Shown here: one piece after another, positions 53,490 to 61,934 of the stretch
How positions within the stretch are numbered: the first letter of the stretch is position 1
Layout: each line of letters opens with the position of its first letter
NCBI GenBank assembly: GCA_963795835.1
Contig: CAWCJC010000007.1
Span: forward strand, 62,001-126,000
Reading direction: 5' to 3'
Source: JALYXI01 sp963795835
GTDB lineage: Bacteria; Acidobacteriota; Terriglobia; Bryobacterales; Bryobacteraceae
DNA: 64,000 nucleotides
The notes under the pieces: generated by a model
Told to the model about the DNA's origin: nothing
The model's input: the letters and a program-made list of their open reading frames with translations, nothing else
Databases searched by the model: none
Program-made: the position numbers and the translations under genes

Positions 53490-54358
53490 TGTTCTGGAAC
53501 GAGCCGAACAATTTGTCGCACTGGGACTTCCAGTTGGACCCGGAATGGAAGATTTTCTCCTCGATGGTTCGTGAGGCGTCCGATGCGGTTCGCTCGCAGA
53601 ATTCTACATTGACTCAGGTCCTGGGCGGGATGTCGCCGATCGACGCGGCTTTTGCCAAGCGGATGAAAGAACAAGGCGTATTGGCAAAGATGGACGCAGC
53701 CGCGGTGCATGGCTTTCCGCTTGACTGGAACCATTGGCAGATCGGTGAGTGGCCGGATAAGCTGGCGGAGATTCGCGCCGTGACGGACCTGCCGCTATGG
53801 GTGAGCGAAGTGGGCGTTTCCACGTTCGGGGCTGAAGAAGTGCAGGTATTTGGCTTGCAGCGGACGGCGGAGTTGTTACTGGGGAAAGTGGACCGGGTGC
53901 ATTGGTACAGCTTGTATGACCTGCCCAGGGCGTGGCCTGCCACGACGCGACATCGGGAGGCTGAGGGGTCGAGCTATTACCGCCATTTTTATATGGGTCT
54001 GCTGCATGAAGACGGATCGCCCAAGCTGGCTGCGAAACACTTTGCGCAGTTCGCTCCGGAGATGGGGATCTGCCAGTGGTTTCACTTTGAGGACCATCGG
54101 TTGGAGGCAGCAATCCAAGAGCTTCGGAAACTTGGAGTGAAAAAGCTAAGAACCGGTCTGAGTTGGTCCGACAGTCTGCGTCCGGGCGCGGAGGCATTTT
54201 ATGACAAACAGATGCGGTTGCTCGATGAGTTCGATCTGACAGTCACATTTTGTTACACGCCGAACGACTTGGGAGTTCGCGCGGACCATACAAGTCCGCC
54301 TCAAGAACCGGACTTGTTCGCCGAGTTCTGTGCGCGGATGGTGAAGCGGTATTGCTAA
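53489..54358 (+). CDS. glycoside-hydrolase-like TIM-barrel protein with apparently permuted order
   Basis: 289 residues from the ATG that overlaps the methyltransferase stop (TAATG). FWNEPNNLSHW at residues 2-12 matches the acid/base strand of clan-A glycosidases such as GH39, and LPLWVSEVG at about 110 matches the nucleophile strand. Barrel-start elements follow at the end instead of the beginning: ELRKLGVKKLRTGLSWSDS, DEFDLTVTFCYTP, and FAEFCARMVKRYC, which in GH39-type enzymes directly precede the WNEPN strand. The order is therefore consistent with a circular permutation. A longer start at 53384 reads the methyltransferase out of frame and is rejected. No signal peptide, so probably cytoplasmic. 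Confidence 0.72.
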   Translation: MFWNEPNNLSHWDFQLDPEWKIFSSMVREASDAVRSQNSTLTQVLGGMSPIDAAFAKRMKEQGVLAKMDAAAVHGFPLDWNHWQIGEWPDKLAEIRAVTDLPLWVSEVGVSTFGAEEVQVFGLQRTAELLLGKVDRVHWYSLYDLPRAWPATTRHREAEGSSYYRHFYMGLLHEDGSPKLAAKHFAQFAPEMGICQWFHFEDHRLEAAIQELRKLGVKKLRTGLSWSDSLRPGAEAFYDKQMRLLDEFDLTVTFCYTPNDLGVRADHTSPPQEPDLFAEFCARMVKRYC

Positions 54359-54366
54359 CGCAGCTC

Positions 54367-55278
54367 TCACCGTAACCAAGGTGGAGGGCCGAAATTGCCG
54401 TGCAGGCCGGCGAAGAAGCCTTCCCAGACGGCGAAGAAATTGGCCTTGGTACGGAGATTTTTGTGGGTCAGGATTTGCGCCCAATCCCGGACGCCATCTT
54501 TGATGGTGTGAAGAAGGAATTCCGTGCGCGATACCGGGATTCCTAAGGATCGGAAGTGTTCGAAGTTGAGAAAGCGGTTTCGGATTTGGAGGTAAAAGCC
54601 CATTTTGGACCGGGGCGTGAGTGAGTGCAGATGTTTCACTACCGCAAGCGTGTCGGCGTAAATCACTCTGGCATGAAAATGAGCCCGCATGCCGTACATG
54701 GTGTCGTCGCCGCCAATGAAGTAGCGGGTATCGGGAAGGCCGGCGCGCTCGATGACCGTGCGCCGGATCAAGGCGCCTTCGAAATTGCTGAAAGCCACCG
54801 GCGTCCAGGGCTTGCCGTTGACAAACGATTCATTGCGCTTCAGCGTCATGGGATAGCAAGAGGCTGTATTCCAGACTGCTTCCCACGTCAGCGGACCATC
54901 GGACTGCGTTTTGCGCGGAGTAATCAGGTCGCCTACATCCCCGAAGCTGAGAAGGCCTTCGAGCGCGGTAGGTACCATCTCAATATCGTCGTCCATTACC
55001 CAGATCCAATCGAACCCTTCTTCAAAGGCGCGCTTCATGCCCGCGGAAAAGCCGCCGGCGCCCCCCGTGTTTCGCTCCAGACGCAGCAGGGGGAGTTGCG
55101 GAAATTCCTGGCGCAGAAGCTCAGGGGTGCCGTCTGAGCTGGCGTTATCGACGATCAGGATCTGGTCGATCGGGCGCGTTTGTTTCAGAAGAGAATTCAA
55201 ACAGGTCCGGAGCAAGTTTTTTCTATTAAAGGTGACCAGGACCGCGCAGACGCGCTCCGCTTTTCTATCGGGTTGCAT
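54367..55278 (-). CDS. glycosyltransferase family 2
   Basis: 303 residues. GT-A landmarks: VCAVLVTFNRKNLLRTCLNSLL, ILIVDNASSDGTPELL, TGGAGGFSAGMKRAFEEGFDWIWVMDDDIEM (DDD as the metal-binding site). It resembles GlfT2/rhamnosyltransferase-type GT2 enzymes. It is the only minus-strand gene of the cluster, convergent with the permuted barrel gene and divergent from the methyltransferase at 55302. Confidence 0.9.
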   Translation of the reverse strand: MQPDRKAERVCAVLVTFNRKNLLRTCLNSLLKQTRPIDQILIVDNASSDGTPELLRQEFPQLPLLRLERNTGGAGGFSAGMKRAFEEGFDWIWVMDDDIEMVPTALEGLLSFGDVGDLITPRKTQSDGPLTWEAVWNTASCYPMTLKRNESFVNGKPWTPVAFSNFEGALIRRTVIERAGLPDTRYFIGGDDTMYGMRAHFHARVIYADTLAVVKHLHSLTPRSKMGFYLQIRNRFLNFEHFRSLGIPVSRTEFLLHTIKDGVRDWAQILTHKNLRTKANFFAVWEGFFAGLHGNFGPPPWLR

Positions 55279-55301
55279 ACAATTATTAGTTTAAGGAGTA
55301 A

Positions 55302-56135
55302 ATGGATTTGCATCAGGCCGAAGTAGCCGCAGGGCAGCGATTTGAATTTGGAGAGAACTGGCGCCAGTTTCTGTCATTGTTGAATGACAAAAGGATTGCT
55401 CAAGCGGAGAAGAGCCTAGGCGAGATGCTGGGGGTGACGACTCTCGCGGGAAAGACTTTCCTCGATGCCGGTTCGGGTAGCGGCTTGTTTAGTCTGGCGG
55501 CGCGGCGTTTGGGCGCCCGGGTACATTCGTTCGATTACGATCCTGCCTCCGTGAATTGCACGCGCGAGCTGCGGCGGCGGTATTTTCCCGATGATCCGGA
55601 GTGGGTTGTTGAAGAAGCATCCGTGCTGGATCCGGCTCACTTATCCACGCTGGGGACGTTTGACATTGTGTATAGCTGGGGCGTGCTGCACCACACAGGG
55701 CATATGTGGGACGCACTGGCGAATGTCGATCCGCTCGTGAAGCCGGACGGGCTGTTGTTTATCGCGATCTATAACGACCAGGGGAACCACAGCAAGCGAT
55801 GGCTTTGGGTGAAGCAGACTTACAATCGTGGCGGCATCGGGAAGTATGCGGTGTTGTACGGGTCGACTTGGGCAATGTGGTGGCGGCCCTGGATACGCGA
55901 CATTCTGAAGGGCAAGCCCTTTGAGAGCTGGAAAAATTACGGCGGCGACCGCGGGATGAGCGCTTGGCGCGATGTCGTGGATTGGGTGGGCGGTTATCCC
56001 TTCGAGGTTGCCAGCCCCGAACAGATTTTTGAATTCTACAAAGCGCGCGGGTACTCGCTCGAGAAACTGGCTACGGCGAATGGCTCGCTCGGGTGTAACC
56101 AGTTCGTGTTTCACAAGAAGACTATTGCTGCGTAA
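55302..56135 (+). CDS. class I SAM-dependent methyltransferase
   Basis: 277 residues, with AAGGAG three bases upstream of the ATG (short spacing). Motif I FLDAGSGSGLFSLAARRLGARV, acidic VHSFDYDPASV, FDIVYSWGVLHHTGHMWDAL and a C-terminal region with many aromatic residues (WAMWWRPWIRDIL). It resembles methyltransferases found in polysaccharide clusters. Target unknown. Its end overlaps the convergent ABC-permease/M1 gene by 14 bp. Confidence 0.85.
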   Translation: MDLHQAEVAAGQRFEFGENWRQFLSLLNDKRIAQAEKSLGEMLGVTTLAGKTFLDAGSGSGLFSLAARRLGARVHSFDYDPASVNCTRELRRRYFPDDPEWVVEEASVLDPAHLSTLGTFDIVYSWGVLHHTGHMWDALANVDPLVKPDGLLFIAIYNDQGNHSKRWLWVKQTYNRGGIGKYAVLYGSTWAMWWRPWIRDILKGKPFESWKNYGGDRGMSAWRDVVDWVGGYPFEVASPEQIFEFYKARGYSLEKLATANGSLGCNQFVFHKKTIAA

Positions 56136-59100
56136 CGTCGATCAGGTTGTCTTCGGAGTTGCGGTCGATCAGCTTGTTGAAGGGATCGATTCCGGCGCGG
56201 GTGGGTTGTTGCGCGACTAGGATTTCAAAGACCTGCCGGCCGCCGGTGATCCGGTGCTTTTCGACGGAGAGCGGTTTCTCTTCTTCGTGCTTGCCGTTGA
56301 AGACGCCGATGTCGATGAGGTCGTTCATGGAAGCGGGCGTTTCTTTGCCGCTGCCATCGGCGTGAAGCTTCGAAGCCTGGACGGTGAGCGTGACTTTGTA
56401 TTTGCCGTCTGGTGTTTTCTGAGACGTGGCGGAAACGGCCTTGTTGTCGTAAAGGGTGATTTTTTCGAGGCCATCGGTGATGTAGTACTGCAGCTCGGGA
56501 GGGGTGACGGAACGCAGAGCAGCGACGAACTGGCGGGTATCGGGATAGGGCTGGTCCTGCGATGTTTCGGCGTTAGCGTAGCGGTACTGGCGCAGGAACG
56601 TGCCTAAAGCCTGGTTCAATTTGTCTTCTCCGATGTAATCGGAAAGCGCGTAGAGGATCACCGAACCTTTCTGATACCAGACGTAACCTTCGCGTTGCAC
56701 CAGGGCCAACGGCGGTTCGTGGCGGACTTCGCCGGAGCGGCCGCGCAGGTAGCCATCGAGCTCGTACTTGAGGAACTTGCGCATGTTCGCTTCGCCATAT
56801 TTCTTCTCCATGATGCGGAGCGCGGAGTATTCGGCGAGGCTTTCGGACATCATGTTGGAGCCTTCCACTTCGCCGCCGATCAGTTGATGGCCCCACCACT
56901 GATGGCCGAGCTCATGGGCGGTGACGAAGTAGGCGAAGTCGATGTCTTTCTTGTCTTTCACGCGGCCGATGAAGCCAATGCCTTCGGAAAACGGGACGGT
57001 GTTCGGGAAGGACTGCGCGAACTCACGGTAGCGGGGGAACTCGAGAATCCGGTATTGCGTGAACTGATAGGGGCTGTAGTTTGACTGGTCGTAATCGAGG
57101 CCGGATTTCGTGGCGGAGATCATGTCGCCGATGTTGTATTGGTGCGCGGTGTCGTAATAGACCTCGATCGCGATGCCCTTGTACGGCTCGCGCTTGACCT
57201 GATAGCGTCCCGAGACCCAGGACGCGAAATCCTGGATGTGGGTACCGCCCATGTTGTATTCGAAGTAGCGGCGATTGTCTTTGGTCCACTCTTTCTGGAG
57301 ATAGCCGGGGCTGATGGCGATTTGGTCCGGCGAGGTGCTGACCACGGTGTGATAGGTGATCCAATCGGCTTGTTCGCTGAAGAGATTCATACGCGAATAG
57401 CGCGCGTCGCCACGGGGAGCCATCTCTTCGAGAGCGGGCAGATGTTCTTCTCGGCGGCGGCGCGGATCACTCAACTCAAAGCCGCGCTGGTAGCCGATCT
57501 GCGGGAGATAGTCGGCATCGAAGAATGTTCCGTTATAGGCAAATTCAGCGAGTTCGTTGCCGTCGCGGAAGCCCTTCGATTCATGGCCGACCTTGCAGGT
57601 GAGCGTTGTGGTTTCACCGGGCTGAAGGGGCGTATCGAATGTATAGATGCTGAAGAGATTGCGGGGGGACTGGCTGACCAGGTGAAACGGGCGATCGAAT
57701 TTCAGGTTGGATACCGATTTGTTTGGGTCTGAGATGTAAATTTCCGCAATCGGGGTTGTGGACTTGTTCTGGATGGTTTCGCGAATCAGACCGCTGAAAG
57801 AACGGCGCTCGGGAAAGATGTCGATAGCGGCATCGAGGGAAGTAACTTTCGGCAGCGTGGCTCTTTCATAGCGCTTGAATTGGCGTTCGTAATCGGCTTG
57901 GATCTGGCGGCGCTTGGGGGCGGGGACGTATTCGTTTAAGACGTGAGCATTGTAGAAATACCAGCTTCCGGAACCGATGGCAATGGCGATACAGGCAAGT
58001 GCCGCGGGGACGAGGCCAGGAAGGCGGGCGGACGCGAGATGCATCCGGCGGGACCAGGAGGTCTCGGTACCTCTGCGGGCGAAGGCAATGGAGGCGATTC
58101 CCAAAAGTGAAGCGATCGCCACCCAATACACGATCGACCAAAAAAGCGCGGGCACAAAGTGGCCGTAGCCGTTCATATCGGAATAGGTATAGGCGGGTGT
58201 GTTGCCAAAGAGATAGAGCGTGTTCTCCCATCCAAAGCTGGTGAGGATAGGGACGATTAAAACAACGCCGATAACGATCGCGTGCCCGATGAACTTGTTC
58301 GGAACCATTGTCTGAACGAAAAGCGAGAGCAGAGCAAAAATCATGACCTGCGGGAAGGTGATGAGATAGAGTTCCTTGAAGTACTGGCCGAATTCATAGT
58401 GGTAATAGCCGGCGAAAGTCTGCATGATGACGCCGCAGATCATGGCGGTGGTGAGTACCATCAGGCTGACGAAGGCGAGCGCGGCGAGTTTCGAGAACCA
58501 ATCGGGAGTTTCGCGAAGAGGCAGAGCGTCATGGATGCCATCGAAGTGCGTGTCGCGTTCGCGCCAGAGGAGTTCGGCTGCGTAGAGAACCACGACGATA
58601 TAGGAGAACAGCGTGGAGTTTCCTTCAATGACGCGCAGCATGAGGTGTGTGACGGGCCAGACGTTCTGTCCCGCGAGGTGTCCGGCATAATAGCCGTTTG
58701 TGAGGGCTAAGGCCCCAGTAAGGAAGAGGATGGCCCAGAAAGGGATTTCATGAACGACGTTCGAGATGCGGAGGCGGGTGAGGGAGACGAACTGCGCCCA
58801 GGATGCGCCTGATGTAAAGACTTGATGAACGTGGGGAAGGCGTGCAACGACGAGCGAGCGGACTGGACGTTTCTCCTCAGCATCATTCTGCTTGGCGCGG
58901 GCGGCGCGGCGGCCTTGAGACCGGGCGGTGAGCGCTTCAACGGACATCGGGAAAAGCGCCCACAGGCCCAGGAGCGAGAGCAGGCCAACGGAAAGCCAGA
59001 GGAGGCGGTTATAGAGGAAAGGTCCCTCCCACCCGATCAAGAGGGAATTCTTTTCCGCGACGGTCCAGTATTTCGTGATGTTGTTGAAGGAGATGAATCC

Positions 59101-59748
59101 GACGGGATCGAAGATGGTGGACCAGTAACGTTCGAGCGAGCGCGTCGCCTGGAAGACCGTGATGCCGACAAGATAAAGCATGAACAGGGTGACGCCCTGC
59201 AGATACACGATAAAGATGCGGCGAGACAGGGCGGCGACGGCGAAGGACAGGGAACCGAGGAAGAAAATCTGAACCACGAGGATGGAGAAGAACGGCTGAA
59301 AATACCAACTCAGAGGGGCCTGAGCGATGCGGGTGTGATCCGCCCAGGGCGCGAGCATTCCGGCCCATATTCCCAGCAGGACACCTGAAAAAGCGAAAAC
59401 ACAGGTGACGAACGAGCCGGCCCATCGTCCACCGAGATACGCGAGCTTCGTGATGGGTTTTGTGAAGAGGATCTGATAGGTATCGCGCTGAAAATCGCGA
59501 AGGATGGAGGTGCCGAATATTGCGGCGATGATGATGACGCCGAAGAAGCTAGCCCCGAGAGCGTTGAAATAGTTTGCGTACGGGCCGTTCAGCAAAACCT
59601 TTCCGTTGGAGCTTCCGACGGGTCCGAAATTTTCCGAAGCTACGTTCAGGAAGTTGAACGTAAACCAAAGCAGAAAGTAGATATAGGTGGACGGGCTCTT
59701 GGCGCGGAACTTGAGTTCAAACGTGAAAAATTCCCAGAAGAGTCTCAT
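56122..59748 (-). CDS. ABC transporter permease fused to M1-family aminopeptidase
   Basis: 1208 residues. The first ~600 hold two blocks of about six helices of ABC-2 type (FFTFELKFRAKSPSTYIYFLLW, ILFTKPITKLAYLGGRWAGSF...). The C-terminal half is an exported M1 peptidase with zinc ligands HELGH at 945-949 and E969 in SESLAEY, and a C-terminal processing domain. Family knowledge: such permease/peptidase fusions paired with a small ABC ATPase occur in Acidobacteriota, Bacteroidota and relatives. Exact substrate unknown; the peptidase should face the periplasm. It is coupled to the upstream ATPase by ATGA. Confidence 0.9.
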   Translation of the reverse strand: MRLFWEFFTFELKFRAKSPSTYIYFLLWFTFNFLNVASENFGPVGSSNGKVLLNGPYANYFNALGASFFGVIIIAAIFGTSILRDFQRDTYQILFTKPITKLAYLGGRWAGSFVTCVFAFSGVLLGIWAGMLAPWADHTRIAQAPLSWYFQPFFSILVVQIFFLGSLSFAVAALSRRIFIVYLQGVTLFMLYLVGITVFQATRSLERYWSTIFDPVGFISFNNITKYWTVAEKNSLLIGWEGPFLYNRLLWLSVGLLSLLGLWALFPMSVEALTARSQGRRAARAKQNDAEEKRPVRSLVVARLPHVHQVFTSGASWAQFVSLTRLRISNVVHEIPFWAILFLTGALALTNGYYAGHLAGQNVWPVTHLMLRVIEGNSTLFSYIVVVLYAAELLWRERDTHFDGIHDALPLRETPDWFSKLAALAFVSLMVLTTAMICGVIMQTFAGYYHYEFGQYFKELYLITFPQVMIFALLSLFVQTMVPNKFIGHAIVIGVVLIVPILTSFGWENTLYLFGNTPAYTYSDMNGYGHFVPALFWSIVYWVAIASLLGIASIAFARRGTETSWSRRMHLASARLPGLVPAALACIAIAIGSGSWYFYNAHVLNEYVPAPKRRQIQADYERQFKRYERATLPKVTSLDAAIDIFPERRSFSGLIRETIQNKSTTPIAEIYISDPNKSVSNLKFDRPFHLVSQSPRNLFSIYTFDTPLQPGETTTLTCKVGHESKGFRDGNELAEFAYNGTFFDADYLPQIGYQRGFELSDPRRRREEHLPALEEMAPRGDARYSRMNLFSEQADWITYHTVVSTSPDQIAISPGYLQKEWTKDNRRYFEYNMGGTHIQDFASWVSGRYQVKREPYKGIAIEVYYDTAHQYNIGDMISATKSGLDYDQSNYSPYQFTQYRILEFPRYREFAQSFPNTVPFSEGIGFIGRVKDKKDIDFAYFVTAHELGHQWWGHQLIGGEVEGSNMMSESLAEYSALRIMEKKYGEANMRKFLKYELDGYLRGRSGEVRHEPPLALVQREGYVWYQKGSVILYALSDYIGEDKLNQALGTFLRQYRYANAETSQDQPYPDTRQFVAALRSVTPPELQYYITDGLEKITLYDNKAVSATSQKTPDGKYKVTLTVQASKLHADGSGKETPASMNDLIDIGVFNGKHEEEKPLSVEKHRITGGRQVFEILVAQQPTRAGIDPFNKLIDRNSEDNLIDVTQQ

Positions 59749-60638
59749 GCGGCGGCCTGCTGTTTGCCCTGGTTTGAGAGGTTGAGGAAATAGACGTCTT
59801 CGAGGCCGGATTCGACAGGCCGGAAGCCTTCGCCTGGACTTTGGTCTGAGTAGACTCGAATCTCGTGGAGGCCTGCCACCAGGTGTGTGGAGATGATGCG
59901 CATGCTCGCTTCAAGGGCGCGCAGTTCGTCATCGGTGGACACGACTTTCGACCAGATTTTGCCGTGAAGAGACTGGAGGGCTTGGGCGGGAGCACCTTCA
60001 AAGAGGAGCTCGCCGGCGGCGATGATGGCCATGCGCGGGCAGAGTTCGCGGACGTCCTCGACGATGTGGGTGGAGAGAATGACAGTGACCTCGCGGCCGA
60101 TGGAGGAGAGGAGGTTCAAGAAGCGGTTGCGTTCGGCGGGGTCCAGGCCGGCGGTCGGTTCGTCCACGATGATGAGGCGCGGATTCGCGAGGAGGGCCTG
60201 GGCGATGCCGAAGCGCTGCTTCATGCCGCCGGAATAAGTGGAGAGGGCTTTCTTGCGGGTGTCCCAGAGGTTGGTCTGGTTGAGGAGGGCGTCAACGATC
60301 TCCTTGCGCTCGCCGGGGGCGGTGATTCCTTTCATGACGGCGAGATGGCTGAGCATATCGGAAGCGGAGATTTTGGGATAGACACCGAACTCCTGGGGGA
60401 GGTAGCCGAGGACTTTGCGGACGGCATTCTTGTCTTTGAGGACGTCGATGCCATCGAGGGTGATGGAGCCGGAATCGGGGTCCTGGAGGGTGGCAACGGT
60501 ACGCATGAGGGTGCTCTTCCCTGCCCCGTTCGGGCCGAGGAGGCCGAACATGTTGTTGCCGATGGTGAGCGAGATATTGCGCAGGGCGCGCACGCCGTTG
60601 GGGTAGGTTTTGGAAAGGTTGGTGATGGTGAGGGCCAT
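59745..60638 (-). CDS. ABC transporter ATP-binding protein, partner of the permease/M1 fusion
   Basis: 297 residues. Walker A LLGPNGAGKSTLM, signature STYSGGMKQRFGIAQAL, Walker B LIIVDEPTAGLDP and H-loop LSTHIVEDV, plus a C-terminal extension typical of ABC-2 (drug/NatA-type) ATPases. It is the first gene of a two-gene leftward operon; the start has about 100 bp of upstream non-coding DNA. Confidence 0.93.
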   Translation of the reverse strand: MALTITNLSKTYPNGVRALRNISLTIGNNMFGLLGPNGAGKSTLMRTVATLQDPDSGSITLDGIDVLKDKNAVRKVLGYLPQEFGVYPKISASDMLSHLAVMKGITAPGERKEIVDALLNQTNLWDTRKKALSTYSGGMKQRFGIAQALLANPRLIIVDEPTAGLDPAERNRFLNLLSSIGREVTVILSTHIVEDVRELCPRMAIIAAGELLFEGAPAQALQSLHGKIWSKVVSTDDELRALEASMRIISTHLVAGLHEIRVYSDQSPGEGFRPVESGLEDVYFLNLSNQGKQQAAA

Positions 60639-60741
60639 GGTTGGAATCCGATTGGGTCTAGTATGGCCGAATTTGGGTGCGTCGGGGTACCCGAGAATTT
60701 GCGCGATTCCTCGGGTTCCGGCGGAAAAGTTTCGAGCAAAA

Positions 60742-61296
60742 TCAGGCGCTTCTCGGGGTCGAATCGCATTTTTTGGGTTTCCTGGTGGCGGGATGGCTGG
60801 CGCGAAGGGCGCGGAACTGATCGAGTGCCTGATTTAGTTGGCGCTGATAGCGGGATTCGGCGAGTTGCATAATGCTTCCGGTACCCGAGCGGGTGTGGAC
60901 GGACTGGAAGGCGGCCGCGTTCCGGGCAGCGGGGATCTCCCAGGTGCCTTCGGAGGTGGTAACGGTGCTGGGCTCGACGGAAGCTGCGGACTGTTTCAGG
61001 AGGGCAGCCTGTTCGAGAGACCAGATGCGCTTGAGACGCCATTGGGCGGCGACCATGACCTGAACGAGGGTGCGCTCGATTTCGGTGCTGGGTTCGAATT
61101 CGTTGGCAACAGAGTGGTAGAGGACGGAGAAATCGTCGGGATCTTCGCCGGGGAGGAGGAGGGTGGCGGCGAGGACGCCGTGCTTTAGATTGTTGCGGGC
61201 GGAGTTATAGCGACCGGCGTTGGAGGTGGCGCCGAGGGATTTGCGGCCGTTGGCGCGGGAGGCGGCTTTTTGGCAGTCGGTGGGATTCTCTGGCAT
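60742..61296 (-). CDS. conserved hypothetical protein (ARNNLKHGVLA type)
   Basis: 184 residues from the ATG at 61296; upstream in-frame residues up to 61410 look non-coding. The pattern ATSNAGRYNSARNNLKHGVLA, PGEDPDDFSVLYHSV, EFEPSTEIERTLVQVMVAAQWRLKRIWSLEQAAL is one I recognise in many Acidobacteriota and soil-bacterial proteins of unknown function. The N-terminus is basic, and a helical core follows. No signal peptide. Function unknown; isolated gene. Confidence 0.6.
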   Translation of the reverse strand: MPENPTDCQKAASRANGRKSLGATSNAGRYNSARNNLKHGVLAATLLLPGEDPDDFSVLYHSVANEFEPSTEIERTLVQVMVAAQWRLKRIWSLEQAALLKQSAASVEPSTVTTSEGTWEIPAARNAAAFQSVHTRSGTGSIMQLAESRYQRQLNQALDQFRALRASHPATRKPKKCDSTPRSA

Positions 61297-61934
61297 GAGT
61301 GTGGGTAAGCGCAGCTTACGGGGATATTTTGAGGCATGGGTGAAGCGGGGAGCCGGCGCTCTGCAGCCTGCTTTGTTGAAATGACAGGAGTTATTGCCGT
61401 GGGGACGCACGTGACCCGGAGTTTGCAGTAGGGGTTGTTATCTGTTGGGGCAAGGATGGCGACGGGACTGGACAGTTTTCCGAAGCCGTTGCGTTCGAGT
61501 GTCGATGCCGAATCTGCGCGGCGGGTTGTGTATTGAACTGCTTGCGCAAAGGGCGAGGGAAGCGTCTTCTTGACCGGGCAATGCGATGAGTACGAAGCTT
61601 TGATCAAAGCAGCGGATTGTATCTGAATTCTGAACTTCGAACCGCGCCCGCATTTAGCGGAATGAAATCTGGAAACCGTGGCTGGTAGATTCCCGAAGCG
61701 GGACATTACGGGCGCTACCGTAAACGCCGCGCCGTTAATCGAGTGCCGTCGATGTTGTTACGAGGTTCCGCGTCCCGACCGATCAGCGACATGCGGGTCT
61801 CCTTCAACTTAAATCGGGGCCTAGCCTGGATAGCCTATGAATTCGAGGCAAATGAGATCGAGCTTTCTTGGTTACAAGGTTGCGTACTTCTCAGTCCGGA
61901 AGCCAAATGGAAACGCGGGTGTAAAACGGCGTGC
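61297..61934. other. gene-poor stretch, about 640 bp
   Basis: No reading frame here has both a credible start and protein-like composition; the frames that stay open are Pro/Ala/Ser-rich and unlike the neighbours. A short run reads GQCDEYEALIKAADCI, which might be a gene remnant, but nothing identifiable was seen. No tRNA or repeat was recognised. Confidence 0.5.

Noticed and set aside
53384..54358. Longer start (324 aa) for the glycosidase-like barrel
   Set aside because: The added residues are an out-of-frame reading of the upstream methyltransferase; the TAATG overlap gives a better start at 53489.
61185..61706. 173-aa minus-strand frame in the gene-poor stretch
   Set aside because: Pro/Ala/Ser-rich, no motif, and overlaps the start of the conserved hypothetical gene in another frame.
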